Shown: positions 18,254 to 27,125, counted from the stretch's first letter. The stretch is 64,000 nucleotides of DNA from Rheinheimera sp. (GCA_003543135.1 DPJG01000001.1:102229-166228), one strand, 5' to 3'. Translations and numbers: made by a program. Notes: generated from the letters alone by a model not told the origin.

Positions 18254-19350
18254 TCAGGCTGGCATTTTTTATCCTGGTGTTTGGCCTGGCCATGCTGCTG
18301 GGACCAGTCCTTGCCAACCATCCGGGTTATGTGATGCTGGTGGTGGCCGGTGTTACTATTGAAGCCACTTTTATTGGCCTGATGCTGGTGCTGTTTGGCT
18401 CCATTCTGGCCTGCTGGTTATTGTGGTGGGTGTTAAAACGGTTATTCCATTTGCCCCGGCTCAGTTTTAGTTTTTTGCGTTCGCGCAAAGAGCGTCGCGC
18501 CCGTCAGGCGATGCAGTATGCGCTGCTCTCTTTTGCCCGGCAAGACTGGCAACAGGCCGATCAATACTTTGACCTGGCCAAAGCGGACTCTGACTGGGAC
18601 AAAATCAAACAAATCATGGCCTGTTATGCGGCGCAGCGTGCCGGTGACAGCCAAAAAGCCAATCAAAAAGCGGCACAACTCGACAGCGATGACAACGACA
18701 GTGCAGTTGTGGTGGCAGATTTATTATTGCAGCAGGGAGATGCGGCGAAAGCTGTGGCTTATCTGGCGCCACGTATTGAACAAAATCAAAAAGATGGTGC
18801 GCTGGGCCGGCTTTGGCTTGCGGCTTTATTGCAGGCCGGCCAGTGGCAAACTTTGCTGGAGCAGGTGCCTGTTGCCATCAAACAACAATGGCTGAACAAA
18901 GCGCAGTGGCAGCAGTATCGTTATCAGCTGTATCCGGCTGCTGTGGCGGGTTTAGCACAGGCCGGCCAGTTTGATGAAAATCTGCCGTACTGGAGCAATT
19001 TACCGGCCAAAGAACGCAAATCTGTCGCAGCCATTTTAGGCAAAGCAAGGGCCAAAGCGGTCAGTGGTGACGCCGAACAAGCGGAAAAACTGCTGCTGGA
19101 CAGCCTGGCGCTGGCGGATGTGCCTTTGGCTTATAGTGCGATCCGGCAAATTCCGTTAGGGCGTTCTGTGCTGGCGCTGCGCAAACAGGTGCAGCACTGG
19201 TTACGCGACCATAACAACAATGGTTATCTGTATGCGCTGCTCAGTTATTGTGCCGAGCAGGAAGGCGAACAGGATCAGGCGCGCCATGCCTGGGAAAAAG
19301 CGCTGCAGTACCAGCCTGAACTGGCCAACGCTGCCGCTTTTGTAAAATAA
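18250..19350 (+). CDS. hemY: HemY-type TPR membrane protein
   Basis: A 366-residue inner-membrane protein with two N-terminal membrane helices (about 3-22 and 40-62) around LGPVLANHPGYVMLVV, the conserved loop of the family, then TPR-like helix pairs (for example 86-110 and 330-355). It is the proteobacterial HemY_N family, not the protoporphyrinogen oxidase of Gram-positive bacteria with the same name. It may scaffold heme enzymes, which is inferred from the operon. It overlaps hemX by four bases (ATGA). Confidence 0.92.
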   Translation: MIRLAFFILVFGLAMLLGPVLANHPGYVMLVVAGVTIEATFIGLMLVLFGSILACWLLWWVLKRLFHLPRLSFSFLRSRKERRARQAMQYALLSFARQDWQQADQYFDLAKADSDWDKIKQIMACYAAQRAGDSQKANQKAAQLDSDDNDSAVVVADLLLQQGDAAKAVAYLAPRIEQNQKDGALGRLWLAALLQAGQWQTLLEQVPVAIKQQWLNKAQWQQYRYQLYPAAVAGLAQAGQFDENLPYWSNLPAKERKSVAAILGKARAKAVSGDAEQAEKLLLDSLALADVPLAYSAIRQIPLGRSVLALRKQVQHWLRDHNNNGYLYALLSYCAEQEGEQDQARHAWEKALQYQPELANAAAFVK

Positions 19351-19360
19351 CATCTGGCTT

Positions 19361-19885
19361 GTGACTATCAGACTACCGCTGTTATCGGGGCTGGCGCCTG
19401 TGGCCCGGCCCGATGCCAAAGTTCTGATCCTTGGCAGTATGCCGGGTCAGGCGTCCCTTGACGCTCAGCAATATTACGGACATCCACGCAATCAGTTCTG
19501 GCCATTGATGCAGCAACTGTTTGCGGTGGATGCCAGCCTGCCTTATCCACAGCGGCTGCTGGCGCTGCAAAATGCCGGTGTTGCTTTGTGGGATGTGATT
19601 GGGGTTTGCCAGCGTCAGGGTAGTCTTGACAGTGCCATCCGGCCTTCGTCAGTGCAGTTTAATGATATTGCTCTCTTGCTGACACAATTGCCGCAATTGC
19701 AGGCTATCTGGCTGAACGGCGGTACAGCGGCCAAAAGCTGGCAAAAACTGCAAAAATCTGCTGTCACTCTTCCTGCCAGCATCAAAGTCTGGTCTTTGCC
19801 TTCCAGCAGTCCGGCGCATGCCGCCCGCAGCTTCAGCGATAAACTGTTGCAATGGCAAGAGGCCAGGCTGCAAAGTTTAAGCTAA
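19361..19885 (+). CDS. DNA-deoxyinosine glycosylase (UDG-superfamily)
   Basis: A 174-residue DNA repair enzyme. ILGSMPGQASLDAQQYYGHPRNQFWPLM (residues 24-51) is the signature of the hypoxanthine-DNA glycosylase branch of the uracil-DNA glycosylase superfamily. LPSSSPAHA near the C-terminus is the second catalytic loop. It should remove deaminated adenine from DNA. GTG at 19361 is the start used, 10 bases after hemY, so it probably rides on the hem transcript. Confidence 0.85.
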   Translation: MTIRLPLLSGLAPVARPDAKVLILGSMPGQASLDAQQYYGHPRNQFWPLMQQLFAVDASLPYPQRLLALQNAGVALWDVIGVCQRQGSLDSAIRPSSVQFNDIALLLTQLPQLQAIWLNGGTAAKSWQKLQKSAVTLPASIKVWSLPSSSPAHAARSFSDKLLQWQEARLQSLS

Positions 19886-19906
19886 ACCCCACAACGGAGC
19901 GCACAG

Positions 19907-20245
19907 ATGGATCCTATCAGCTGGGATGATTTTATGCAGGTGGAACTGCGGGTTGGCACTATAGTGGCGGCCGAAGCTTTCCCACAGGCGCGTAAACCGG
20001 CCTGGAAGCTGACGGTCGATTTTGGCCCTGATATTGGCCAGCGTCGTTCCAGTGCCCAGTTAACAGCTTTGTATCAGCCAGCGCAGCTGATTGGCAAACA
20101 AGTGCTGGCGGTGCTGAATTTTCCGCCAAAACAAATCGGGCCTTTTGTATCTGAATGCCTGGTGACCGGTTTTTATCGCGACGATGGCGCTGTGGTGCTT
20201 GCGGTGCCAGACCAGCCGGTGCCCAATGGCGCCCGGCTGGCCTGA
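19907..20245 (+). CDS. csaA: CsaA-like tRNA-binding protein
   Basis: A 112-residue stand-alone EMAP/Arc1p-type OB-fold protein. [32 protein letters not shown] is the typical start, and SAQLTALY with [24 protein letters not shown] forms the RNA-binding face. Family members bind tRNA and, in Bacillus, act as export chaperones. ACGGAG before the ATG supports the start. It ends seven bases from the convergent TonB-domain gene. Confidence 0.86.
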   Translation: MDPISWDDFMQVELRVGTIVAAEAFPQARKPAWKLTVDFGPDIGQRRSSAQLTALYQPAQLIGKQVLAVLNFPPKQIGPFVSECLVTGFYRDDGAVVLAVPDQPVPNGARLA

Positions 20246-20252
20246 GTTGCAG

Positions 20253-21584
20253 TTATAATGCAGCTTTTAGCTCTTTGGCTGTGGCGTGACCTTTGGCAAT
20301 AGCTGCATCCAGCAGTTTTTCGCCTTCGGCTTTTTGTCCGCCCAGAATCAGCGCTGTACCGGCCCAGGATTGCACCACAGGGTCTTGTTGTTCCAGCAGA
20401 TACATCTCCCACTGTGGCTCTAAGGCCGCAAGTGCTCTTTGTGCTTCGATGCTACCGCCACGGGCGGCCTGTTCCAGCCAGTAGCTGTCGGAATAAGTTT
20501 GTGGGATCCGCTGTGCGCTCAGCAGCCTCGGGCTTTTATCGCCGTCCTGATTTTGCAGTTTATAAAAACCAGCAGGCACCTGCTCTGTGGTCAGGCGTTT
20601 GCCCAGCAGCTGCGCTGTCAGTTTGGCCTGATGTTCAGCATTATTGTCATGCACTGCCAGCACGACGGCCTGGTCATCCAGGGTGACAAAAGCATCGTGT
20701 GTAAAACCTTCAGGCAGCTGCAGCTCTTTGCTGACCACTTTGCCATTTTTCACCAGATCCGCCGTGATAGGCCCGAGCGCAGGTGGCAGTGAATCATCGA
20801 TAAATTGTGTGTAGTCACTCTGGTTTCGTGCCAGATCGAGAATATGCGCCAGCGCATTCTGGTGCGCCGGCGACCCCAGGGCTGCGTATTGCCACATGTT
20901 GTGTTGGCTAACCAGCTGTTCAACCTTCCGGTGATCAATGTCACCGATATTAAAGGTCAGCATGACCCGGCTGATAAATTTGCTGTTGCCGGGTTCATAT
21001 TTCCAGCGTTTTAGGGCGCGGATGGCTGCTCGGTCGAATACGTCCTTGGGGAAAGCATTCAGCACATCAACGGCTTCCACATCACCTTGTTCGTTCACCA
21101 GCAGGCGCATGATGACAGAGCCAAAAAGGCCACGGGCCGCCGCATCTTTTGGATACTCCGGTGCAATACGTTTTATTGCTTTGCGATCGCTGCCAAAAAG
21201 CGCCATCAGTTCAGGTTTGGCTTTGTCTTTGACTCTGACTTGTTGTTGCAGCTGCGCCAGCAGGGCCCCCGCCTGTTGTTGTTCTGCCTCTGACAGCTTA
21301 CTGCGGATTTTATCGGCCATTGTTTTGGCACTTGGGTGTTCACGGCTGGCAGCAAATTCAAAATAAGCCAGCGCTTTGACCAAATCACGGCTCTGGCCTT
21401 CAGCATTAGCTGCCATGGCGCCTAAATTAAAAGCGGCTTGTTCATTGGCTAAAGGTAATAAGGCCGCAAACTCTTGCGCTGCTTTGGTAAAATCTTTGTT
21501 TTCATAAGCTTTCATTGCATCCAGCAGGTCGGCCCGACTGGCAAAAGTGCTGCATAACAGCAACAGCATAGCGAGTTGACGCAT
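20253..21584 (-). CDS. Periplasmic protein with Sel1-like repeats and a TonB C-terminal domain
   Basis: A 443-residue exported protein. A signal peptide (about 1-18) is followed by Sel1/TPR-like helices (about 20-115, with AAFNLGAMAANAEGQSRDLVKALAYFEFAASREHPSA). A TonB-C-type domain (about 135-215, RIAPEYPKDAAARGLFGSVIMRLLVNEQGDVEAVDVL and ALKRWKYEP) comes next, then a long C-terminal part with a second Sel1-like stretch (about 375-443). There is no membrane anchor beyond the signal, so it is not a classical energising TonB. The TonB-like domain probably binds another protein. GAGGGAA precedes the ATG. Confidence 0.75.
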   Translation of the reverse strand: MRQLAMLLLLCSTFASRADLLDAMKAYENKDFTKAAQEFAALLPLANEQAAFNLGAMAANAEGQSRDLVKALAYFEFAASREHPSAKTMADKIRSKLSEAEQQQAGALLAQLQQQVRVKDKAKPELMALFGSDRKAIKRIAPEYPKDAAARGLFGSVIMRLLVNEQGDVEAVDVLNAFPKDVFDRAAIRALKRWKYEPGNSKFISRVMLTFNIGDIDHRKVEQLVSQHNMWQYAALGSPAHQNALAHILDLARNQSDYTQFIDDSLPPALGPITADLVKNGKVVSKELQLPEGFTHDAFVTLDDQAVVLAVHDNNAEHQAKLTAQLLGKRLTTEQVPAGFYKLQNQDGDKSPRLLSAQRIPQTYSDSYWLEQAARGGSIEAQRALAALEPQWEMYLLEQQDPVVQSWAGTALILGGQKAEGEKLLDAAIAKGHATAKELKAAL

Positions 21585-21988
21585 AAGAATTCCCTCTTCG
21601 GTTTTGTTTTAAATCGGCGTCATTGTTACATAAAAAGCAAAAATAATTGATGTTTTGTTTTCCAAATTCCCGTTTTTCGTTGGTTGACAGCGCTTTAGCG
21701 CTGCCGCATATTAAAACTCCACTGATAAATTTTTATGCAGAGTCATTGTGAAAAAGCTAACACCACTTTCAGGGTTATCGCTGTCACAACAGGTGCACAA
21801 ACCTGCCAATCTGCACGCCTGCGCCAGCGACTACCACTTATCGGAGTGGTTTGATCTATAAGTTTTTCCCCGCTTAAGCACCCGGAATTCCGGAGTTATG
21901 CCGTTTTGCGCCGGCATAACGCCTGAAACCATGGGCCATTCTGGCCTTTTATCCCGATCGTCAAAACAACAAAAACAGGAAAGCAACA
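21585..21988. promoter_or_regulatory. 404-base divergent region with promoter-like elements and several palindromes
   Basis: No gene is seen. TTGACA at 21684-21689 and CATATT at 21707-21712 (17-base spacing) make a candidate promoter for the cyanophycinase gene. The spacer holds CAGCGC-TTTA-GCGCTG (21688-21703), which looks like an operator. The inferred leader then carries ACCACT/AGTGGT (21833-21850), the palindrome CCGGAATTCCGG (21882-21893) and a nine-base perfect inverted repeat GTTATGCCG/CGGCATAAC with an eight-base loop (21895-21920). Confidence 0.5.
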
Positions 21989-23380
21989 ATGAAAGCAACG
22001 ATAAAAGCCGTCGCTCTGGCGACGCTGTTGTCTGCGCCTGGCCATGCCAGTGCCGCTTGTCTGCAACAGGAAACAGAAAATAACAATACTGAAAGCAAAG
22101 CCAATAGCGGTCTGTGCAGTGGCCAGACAGTCAATGGCAGCATCGGCAGCAGCAGTGATATTGACTGGTACAAATTTGATACCACCAGCACCGGCGATAT
22201 CAGCGTGAGCCTCAACCATGGCAGCAGCGCCGATTTTGATTTTTATCTGTACCGCAGCAGCGGCAGTTATATTTTGTCCGGTCAAAGCAGCGCCCGGCCA
22301 GAAACCGGTACTTACAGCGCAGCCAGCGCCGGCACGCATTTTATAAAAGTCAGCCGTTACAGTGGCACCGGCAGTTACACCCTGAATGTCACTTTTAACG
22401 GCGATGGCGGTGGTAGTACCCCCCCAACAAGTTGCAGTTATGGGGTAAGGCCAGCCAAACCCAGTAACCTGACCAGCTATCTGCTGGGCGGCAGTAGTGA
22501 TGTTTGCCCGGTGTTAACGTCGGGTCAGGGCTCATTGTTATTGATGGGCGGTGGCACCGATGTCGACGCAGCCTTTAGCAACCGCATGGCGCCACAAATC
22601 AAAGGGGGCAATATAGTGGTGCTGCGCGCAGCCGGCACAGACGCATACAACAGCTACCTGCAGGGACTGACAGGTGCAGCTTCAGTGGAAACCCTGATTG
22701 TGGATACTCAAACCAAAGCAAATTCCGCTTATGTGGAGTGGGCCATTAAAAGTGCGGAGGCGGTATTTATTGCCGGCGGCGACCAGTCTGCTTATCTGAA
22801 TGCCTGGCAAGGCACTTTAGTGCAGAGCGCCATAGCCCATGTGTATGCCAAAGGGGGTGTTGTTGGCGGCACTTCGGCGGGTGATCATGTGCTGAGTCAG
22901 TATGTGTATGATCCGGATGGGGTTAGTGGTGCCATCAGCAGTGAAGTGGTGACAGACTATTGCCATAACACTATTAACATCAGCAGCAACTTCCTGAACT
23001 TCCCGTTGCTGGCCAATACGCTGAACGACACCCATTTCCGCCAGCGGGATCGGATGGGCCGCTCTGCGGTGTTTCAGGCCAAACTGGGGCAAAATGGCCG
23101 GGTGATTGCAGTATCTGAAGCAACGTCTTTGTTTGTGACCGCAGACGGCCAGGGCATAGTGGATGGCACCAACGAAGTGTATGTGCTGCGTGCCGACAGC
23201 CAAACCCAGTACACTCAGACCAGCTGTGGTCAGCCGGTGATTATTAAAGACTTATTGCGCTTTAAGTTGTTGCCTGGAGACAGATTTAATCTGCTGGACA
23301 ACAGCACCACTGTGACGCCCATCCGTATTGGCATTGATGGCCGCAACACGTCTTTTTATAGCCCTGTGAGTCCGTACTAA
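21989..23380 (+). CDS. Secreted cyanophycinase (peptidase S51-like) with N-terminal PPC domain
   Basis: A 463-residue exported enzyme. A signal peptide (about 1-22, ending ASAA) is followed by a PPC beta-sandwich domain (about 30-135, WYKFDTTSTGDISVSL and ADFDFYLYRSSGSY). The catalytic alpha/beta domain (about 155-450) contains LLLMGGGTDVDAAF, FIAGGDQSAYLNAW and GGTSAGDHV, where the serine of GTSAG is the expected nucleophile of S51/cyanophycinase enzymes. Extracellular cyanophycinases (CphE type) cut cyanophycin, a storage polymer of aspartate and arginine, into dipeptides. AGGAAAG before the ATG supports the start. No cyanophycin synthetase gene is present, so use of external polymer is the simpler reading. 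Confidence 0.85.
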   Translation: MKATIKAVALATLLSAPGHASAACLQQETENNNTESKANSGLCSGQTVNGSIGSSSDIDWYKFDTTSTGDISVSLNHGSSADFDFYLYRSSGSYILSGQSSARPETGTYSAASAGTHFIKVSRYSGTGSYTLNVTFNGDGGGSTPPTSCSYGVRPAKPSNLTSYLLGGSSDVCPVLTSGQGSLLLMGGGTDVDAAFSNRMAPQIKGGNIVVLRAAGTDAYNSYLQGLTGAASVETLIVDTQTKANSAYVEWAIKSAEAVFIAGGDQSAYLNAWQGTLVQSAIAHVYAKGGVVGGTSAGDHVLSQYVYDPDGVSGAISSEVVTDYCHNTINISSNFLNFPLLANTLNDTHFRQRDRMGRSAVFQAKLGQNGRVIAVSEATSLFVTADGQGIVDGTNEVYVLRADSQTQYTQTSCGQPVIIKDLLRFKLLPGDRFNLLDNSTTVTPIRIGIDGRNTSFYSPVSPY

Positions 23381-23389
23381 CAGCGCTGA

Positions 23390-23433
23390 ACAACAGGTTG
23401 TAAAGCCTGCCAGAGGTTTTACAACCGTGTTGT
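23390..23433. terminator. Long hairpin after the cyanophycinase gene
   Basis: ACAACA plus GGTTGTAAA (23390-23404) pairs with TTTACAACC and TGTTGT (23418-23433), a 15-base-pair stem with one bulged G and a 13-base loop, starting nine bases after the stop. There is no T run after it, so it may stabilise the 3' end rather than act as a simple intrinsic terminator. Confidence 0.5.
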
Positions 23434-23489
23434 TGTGTTGGTATTAAGCTGTTTAAAATTGAGGTAAATGAAGGATAAAACCGGCAGGT

Positions 23490-23804
23490 TCATGCCAGGC
23501 GCTGATAGGGGGTGGTGTTTTTGCTGGTCATCACCTGCAGCCGGCGTGAATGGCGTTCAAAACTGCGGGCCGGAAATGCATCCTGCCGTGCCGCTGCATC
23601 TGCGGCGGCATTTTCTTTCATCAGATAATGAAACTGCACCGCACTGACGGGTTGGGATAAGGGGAGTTTTTTCCCGCTTTGGGCGGAGAGTTCGCTGCCA
23701 GGCTCATTCAGACTCAGACCCAGGCTGGTGAACAGCAGCACGAATAAAGAGCGCCGCCATAAGGCACTGTGAAAGCTATGATTTTTGCTGCTTTGGTGTG
23801 GCAT
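23490..23804 (-). CDS. Hypothetical protein with one membrane segment
   Basis: A 104-residue reading frame from ATG 23804. It has a charged N-terminus, one hydrophobic segment (about 21-33, SLFVLLFTSLGLSL), then a polar tail with VQFHYLMKENAAADAAARQ. I do not recognise a family. The ribosome site is weak and an in-frame extension to 23867 exists. Base composition and codon use resemble the neighbours. It lies between the cyanophycinase and fadM genes on the fadM strand. Confidence 0.4.
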   Translation of the reverse strand: MPHQSSKNHSFHSALWRRSLFVLLFTSLGLSLNEPGSELSAQSGKKLPLSQPVSAVQFHYLMKENAAADAAARQDAFPARSFERHSRRLQVMTSKNTTPYQRLA

Positions 23805-23943
23805 CTTCGTTTCATCACCATCGAATATAACAGGCTTGAGCCTAACCCAAGCCTTGGCAATGTGCAATCACTCAACGCTTTTTTGCGGCAAAGACTTGCC
23901 GTTTTACTGCCAAATACCTTGATGAATCAAGTTGATGGCAAAC

Positions 23944-24351
23944 TCAGTCGTTCAGATGTTGTTCCAGGCGCTCTTTGAGCGCACCTTCAATCAAAGCGGC
24001 TTTGCCGGTGCTGCGGTTCAGGCAGACAAAGGTAATATCGGCGTCAGCCACCACAGTGTCAGTCCCCTGAATTTTAATCACCTGATGGATCACCGCACTT
24101 TTACTGCCGATCTGGCTGAATTGAGTGGCAATTTCCAAAGTCTGGCCATTGGTGGCGGCAAAACGGTAATTGATGTTGATGTTGACTATCACCCAGGCCA
24201 GATTCAGCTGCTCAAAATAAGCCACATCACCACTGTCTTCCAGATAACTCCAGCGTGCTTCTTCTAAAAACTCCAGATAACGGGCGTTATTCACATGCTG
24301 ATAAATATCTAAATGGTATCCACGAACTTTAATCTGGGTCAGGTGTGGCAT
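23944..24351 (-). CDS. fadM: Long-chain acyl-CoA thioesterase FadM
   Basis: A 135-residue hot-dog thioesterase. TQIKVRGYHLDIYQHVNNARYLEFLEEARW and VVNININYR are close to Escherichia coli FadM as I remember it, including the catalytic Asp of HLDIYQHVNN. FadM cleaves long-chain acyl-CoA esters that stall beta-oxidation. The ATG at 24351 matches that start. A longer frame to 24489 runs into the fre gene and is rejected. Confidence 0.9.
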   Translation of the reverse strand: MPHLTQIKVRGYHLDIYQHVNNARYLEFLEEARWSYLEDSGDVAYFEQLNLAWVIVNININYRFAATNGQTLEIATQFSQIGSKSAVIHQVIKIQGTDTVVADADITFVCLNRSTGKAALIEGALKERLEQHLND

Positions 24352-24451
24352 ATTGCTCTCTCTGGTTAGACCTGTTGCGCTGTTATTGGGCGGGATTGTG
24401 CCGCAAATTGCCACTGACGACAACCACAAGGTCGTCAGTGGCAGCTGGCAC

Positions 24452-25189
24452 TCAGAGCCAGGCAAAAGCGTCGGCGTACATCTGCTCACGTTTGGCGCCT
24501 TTGGCTAAAAAGGCGTCGCGCACCACTCCGACCATGGCAAAAGGCCCGGCGATGTAAATGTCATAAGCGGCTAAATCGGCATGGTCATCCAACACCGCCT
24601 GATGGACAAAACCGGTGCGGCCCTGCCAGTTGGCATCCGGTTCCTGTACCACCAGATTCAGCTGATACTGCACGTTTGATGCCTGCCAGGCGGCCAGTTC
24701 GTCGGCGGCATATAATGCCTGAGAGTTTCTTAAACCCCAGTACAGCTGCACGCTGCGGTTCAGATTGGCGTTGGCAATAGCGCTGGCAATGCTGTGTACA
24801 TAAGAAAAACCAGTGCCACCGGCCAGCAGAATAATGGGATTTGTGCTGTCTTCCCGCCAATAAGCTTCACCTAAACCCACCTGCACCAGCACTTCAGTGT
24901 TATCGCTCAGATGCGCTAAGGCCTGACTGGCGTAATTGTCGGTTACAGCGCCGCCAATCTGCAGTTCCAGCGCTGGTTTGCCTTCGAAGGTAAAACCAGG
25001 TGCGCAGGCAATAGAAAACGGCCTTTTGTCGCTGTCGGATAAATAAATTTGCAGGTACTGGCCTGCTTTAAATTCCACTGGTGCCTTGGGCGTTAAAATC
25101 ACCTGTTGCACTGTAGGGGTCAGCGGCTGAATACGGCTGACGGTGCATAACACTTTGTTTGACGCGGCTTTTAATTGTGATTCAGTCAT
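24452..25189 (-). CDS. fre: NAD(P)H-flavin reductase Fre
   Basis: A 245-residue ferredoxin-NADP-reductase-fold protein. The flavin motif is KRPFSIA (about 54-60), the nucleotide loop is LLAGGTGFSYVHSI (about 120-133), and DIYIAGPFAM and the aromatic C-terminus DAFAWL follow. The sequence closely follows Escherichia coli Fre, which reduces free flavins with NAD(P)H. In enterobacteria fre follows ubiD directly. Here a small ferredoxin gene lies between them, 61 bases upstream of fre. Fre may therefore reduce that ferredoxin as well as free flavin (inference). Confidence 0.9.
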   Translation of the reverse strand: MTESQLKAASNKVLCTVSRIQPLTPTVQQVILTPKAPVEFKAGQYLQIYLSDSDKRPFSIACAPGFTFEGKPALELQIGGAVTDNYASQALAHLSDNTEVLVQVGLGEAYWREDSTNPIILLAGGTGFSYVHSIASAIANANLNRSVQLYWGLRNSQALYAADELAAWQASNVQYQLNLVVQEPDANWQGRTGFVHQAVLDDHADLAAYDIYIAGPFAMVGVVRDAFLAKGAKREQMYADAFAWL

Positions 25190-25250
25190 GGGTTCTGTTC
25201 TTTGGTTCCGTGCTTAGGTTCAGTGCTTTGGCTTTGTGGTGTTGATGGTA

Positions 25251-25529
25251 TCAGCCGCGAATAAAAGGGTGCTGTAATACCAGGTCGCTGTCAGCATAAG
25301 CCAAACAGCAATAGGTAAAATTCTGGCTTTTGTCGAGGTCGGTGAGTGGCTCAGGTGGCAAATAATGCACCTGGCCACTTTTGAGTTTGCAAACACAGGA
25401 GGTGCAAACGCCTTGCCGGCAACGGTTGGGAAAGTCGATGCCATGCTCAAGCGCCGCCTGCAATATAGTTTCGCCCTCGCGCACCTGAAAACTCAGGCCG
25501 CTGGGTAAAATAGTGACCAGATGGCTCAT
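25251..25529 (-). CDS. Plant-type 2Fe-2S ferredoxin
   Basis: A 92-residue ferredoxin. The cluster ligands fit Cx4Cx2C...C: Cys37, Cys42, Cys45 (NRCRQGVCTSC) and Cys74 or Cys75 (YCCLAYADSDL). FQVREGETILQAALEHGIDFPN is the usual beta-grasp start. It begins two bases after the ubiD stop and precedes fre. In some relatives, as I recall Pseudomonas, a ferredoxin domain is fused to the reductase next to ubiD. The pair here looks like the split form of that protein. Confidence 0.88.
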   Translation of the reverse strand: MSHLVTILPSGLSFQVREGETILQAALEHGIDFPNRCRQGVCTSCVCKLKSGQVHYLPPEPLTDLDKSQNFTYCCLAYADSDLVLQHPFIRG

Positions 25530-25531
25530 GC

Positions 25532-27031
25532 TTAACCTTTCCCCTGGACTGGCCCTTTGGCCGGCAGTTGAATGCCAAGGCTGGACCAGAGTTCGTCCAC
25601 TTTATGTTTCACCTCTGGTGTCATTTCTATCGGCACCCCCCATTCACGGCTGGTTTCACCCGGCCATTTATTGGTGGCGTCCATCCCCATTTTTGAGCCT
25701 AAACCTGAAACGGGTGAAGCAAAATCCAGATAATCAATAGGCGTGTTTTCAATTAAAGTAGTGTCGCGCGCCGGGTCCATCCGGGTGGTGATGGCCCAGA
25801 TCACGTCCTGCCAGTCGCGGGCATTCACATCGTCATCACAGACAATGACAAACTTGGTATACATAAACTGGCGCAGGAAAGACCAAACCCCCATCATCAC
25901 GCGTTTGGCATGGCCCGGATATTGTTTTTTCATCGTCACCACAGCCAGGCGATAAGAGCACCCTTCTGGCGGCAGATAAAAATCAACAATTTCCGGAAAC
26001 TGCTTTTGCAAAATAGGCACAAACACTTCGTTCAGCGCCACACCTAAAATGGCCGGTTCATCCGGCGGGCGGCCGGTGTAAGTGCTGTGGTAAATCGGAT
26101 CTTCTCTGTGGGTAATGTGGGTAACGGTAAACACCGGGAACGAATCCACTTCGTTGTAATAACCTGTGTGGTCGCCATACGGGCCTTCCGGCGCCATTTC
26201 ACCCGGCTCTAAATAACCTTCCAGCACAAATTCAGCGCTGGCCGGTACCTGTAAATCGTTGCTGATACATTTCACCACTTCAGTGTTATCACCACGCAGT
26301 AATCCGGCAAAAGCGTATTCAGACAAAGTATCAGGCACTGGTGTTACAGCGCCTAAAATAGTGGCGGGGTCGGCGCCCAAAGCAACTGCCACCGGAAAAC
26401 GCTGACCCGGATGGGCTTTTTGCCACTCGAGAAAATCCAAAGCACCGCCACGGTGTGACAACCAACGCATAATCACTTTGTTTTTACCCAGTACCTGCTG
26501 GCGGTAAATGCCCAGATTCTGCCGCTCTTTATGCGGGCCGCGGGTCACGGTTAAACCCCAGGTGATCAGTGGCGCAGCGTCGCCTGGCCAGCAGGTCATC
26601 ACGGGTAATTTAGTTAAATCAACGGCGTCACCTTCCAGCACCACTTGCTGGCAAGGGGCTTTTTTTACCACTTTGGCCGCCATATTCAGCACTTGCTTAA
26701 AGATCGGCAGTTTGTCCCAGGCGTCTTTTAAACCTTTTGGCGGTTCCGGCTCTTTTAAAAAGGCCAGCAACTTGCCCACTTCACGTAAAGCGCTGACATC
26801 GGGCTGACCCATACCAAGGGCTACCCGCTCTGGCGTGCCAAATAAATTCGCCAGTACCGGAATGTTAAAACCCTTTGGATTTTCAAATAATAACGCCGGG
26901 CCACCGGCACGCAGGGTGCGGTCGGCAATTTCGGTCATTTCCAATACCGGGTCTACTTCCACTGTCACACGGTGTAATAAACCCCGTTGTTCCAGCTGAG
27001 CGATAAAGTCGCGCAAATCTTTATATTTCAT
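25532..27031 (-). CDS. ubiD: 4-hydroxy-3-polyprenylbenzoate decarboxylase UbiD
   Basis: A 499-residue prenylated-FMN decarboxylase of ubiquinone synthesis. [22 protein letters not shown] is the usual start, with [33 protein letters not shown] (metal and prFMN binding, acidic catalytic residues) and [16 protein letters not shown]-like [12 protein letters not shown] following. It needs UbiX to make its cofactor, and ubiX is not in this window. ATG 27031 fits the family length. An upstream frame to 27103 is not supported. Two palindromes lie 55-95 bases upstream. Confidence 0.95.
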   Translation of the reverse strand: MKYKDLRDFIAQLEQRGLLHRVTVEVDPVLEMTEIADRTLRAGGPALLFENPKGFNIPVLANLFGTPERVALGMGQPDVSALREVGKLLAFLKEPEPPKGLKDAWDKLPIFKQVLNMAAKVVKKAPCQQVVLEGDAVDLTKLPVMTCWPGDAAPLITWGLTVTRGPHKERQNLGIYRQQVLGKNKVIMRWLSHRGGALDFLEWQKAHPGQRFPVAVALGADPATILGAVTPVPDTLSEYAFAGLLRGDNTEVVKCISNDLQVPASAEFVLEGYLEPGEMAPEGPYGDHTGYYNEVDSFPVFTVTHITHREDPIYHSTYTGRPPDEPAILGVALNEVFVPILQKQFPEIVDFYLPPEGCSYRLAVVTMKKQYPGHAKRVMMGVWSFLRQFMYTKFVIVCDDDVNARDWQDVIWAITTRMDPARDTTLIENTPIDYLDFASPVSGLGSKMGMDATNKWPGETSREWGVPIEMTPEVKHKVDELWSSLGIQLPAKGPVQGKG

Positions 27032-27085
27032 GAGGTTCCAAAAGTTATTTGCAGCCTTGGGCCACAGCAAAGTTGGATTGGGCAC

Positions 27086-27125
27086 AATGCCGGCATTATA
27101 CATGGCAAGCGCGCGCTTGCCATGT
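27086..27125. promoter_or_regulatory. Two adjacent perfect palindromes upstream of ubiD
   Basis: AATGCCGGCATT (27086-27097) is a 12-base palindrome. Two bases on, ACATGGCAAGCGC meets its exact reverse complement, a 26-base perfect palindrome (27100-27125). They sit 55-95 bases before the ubiD start. A protein-binding site or a cruciform-prone element are both possible. Confidence 0.55.

Noticed and set aside
23769-23978. 69-codon plus-strand frame between the cyanophycinase and fadM genes
   Set aside because: It overlaps the start of the minus-strand hypothetical gene and the fadM 3' end and shows no family features.
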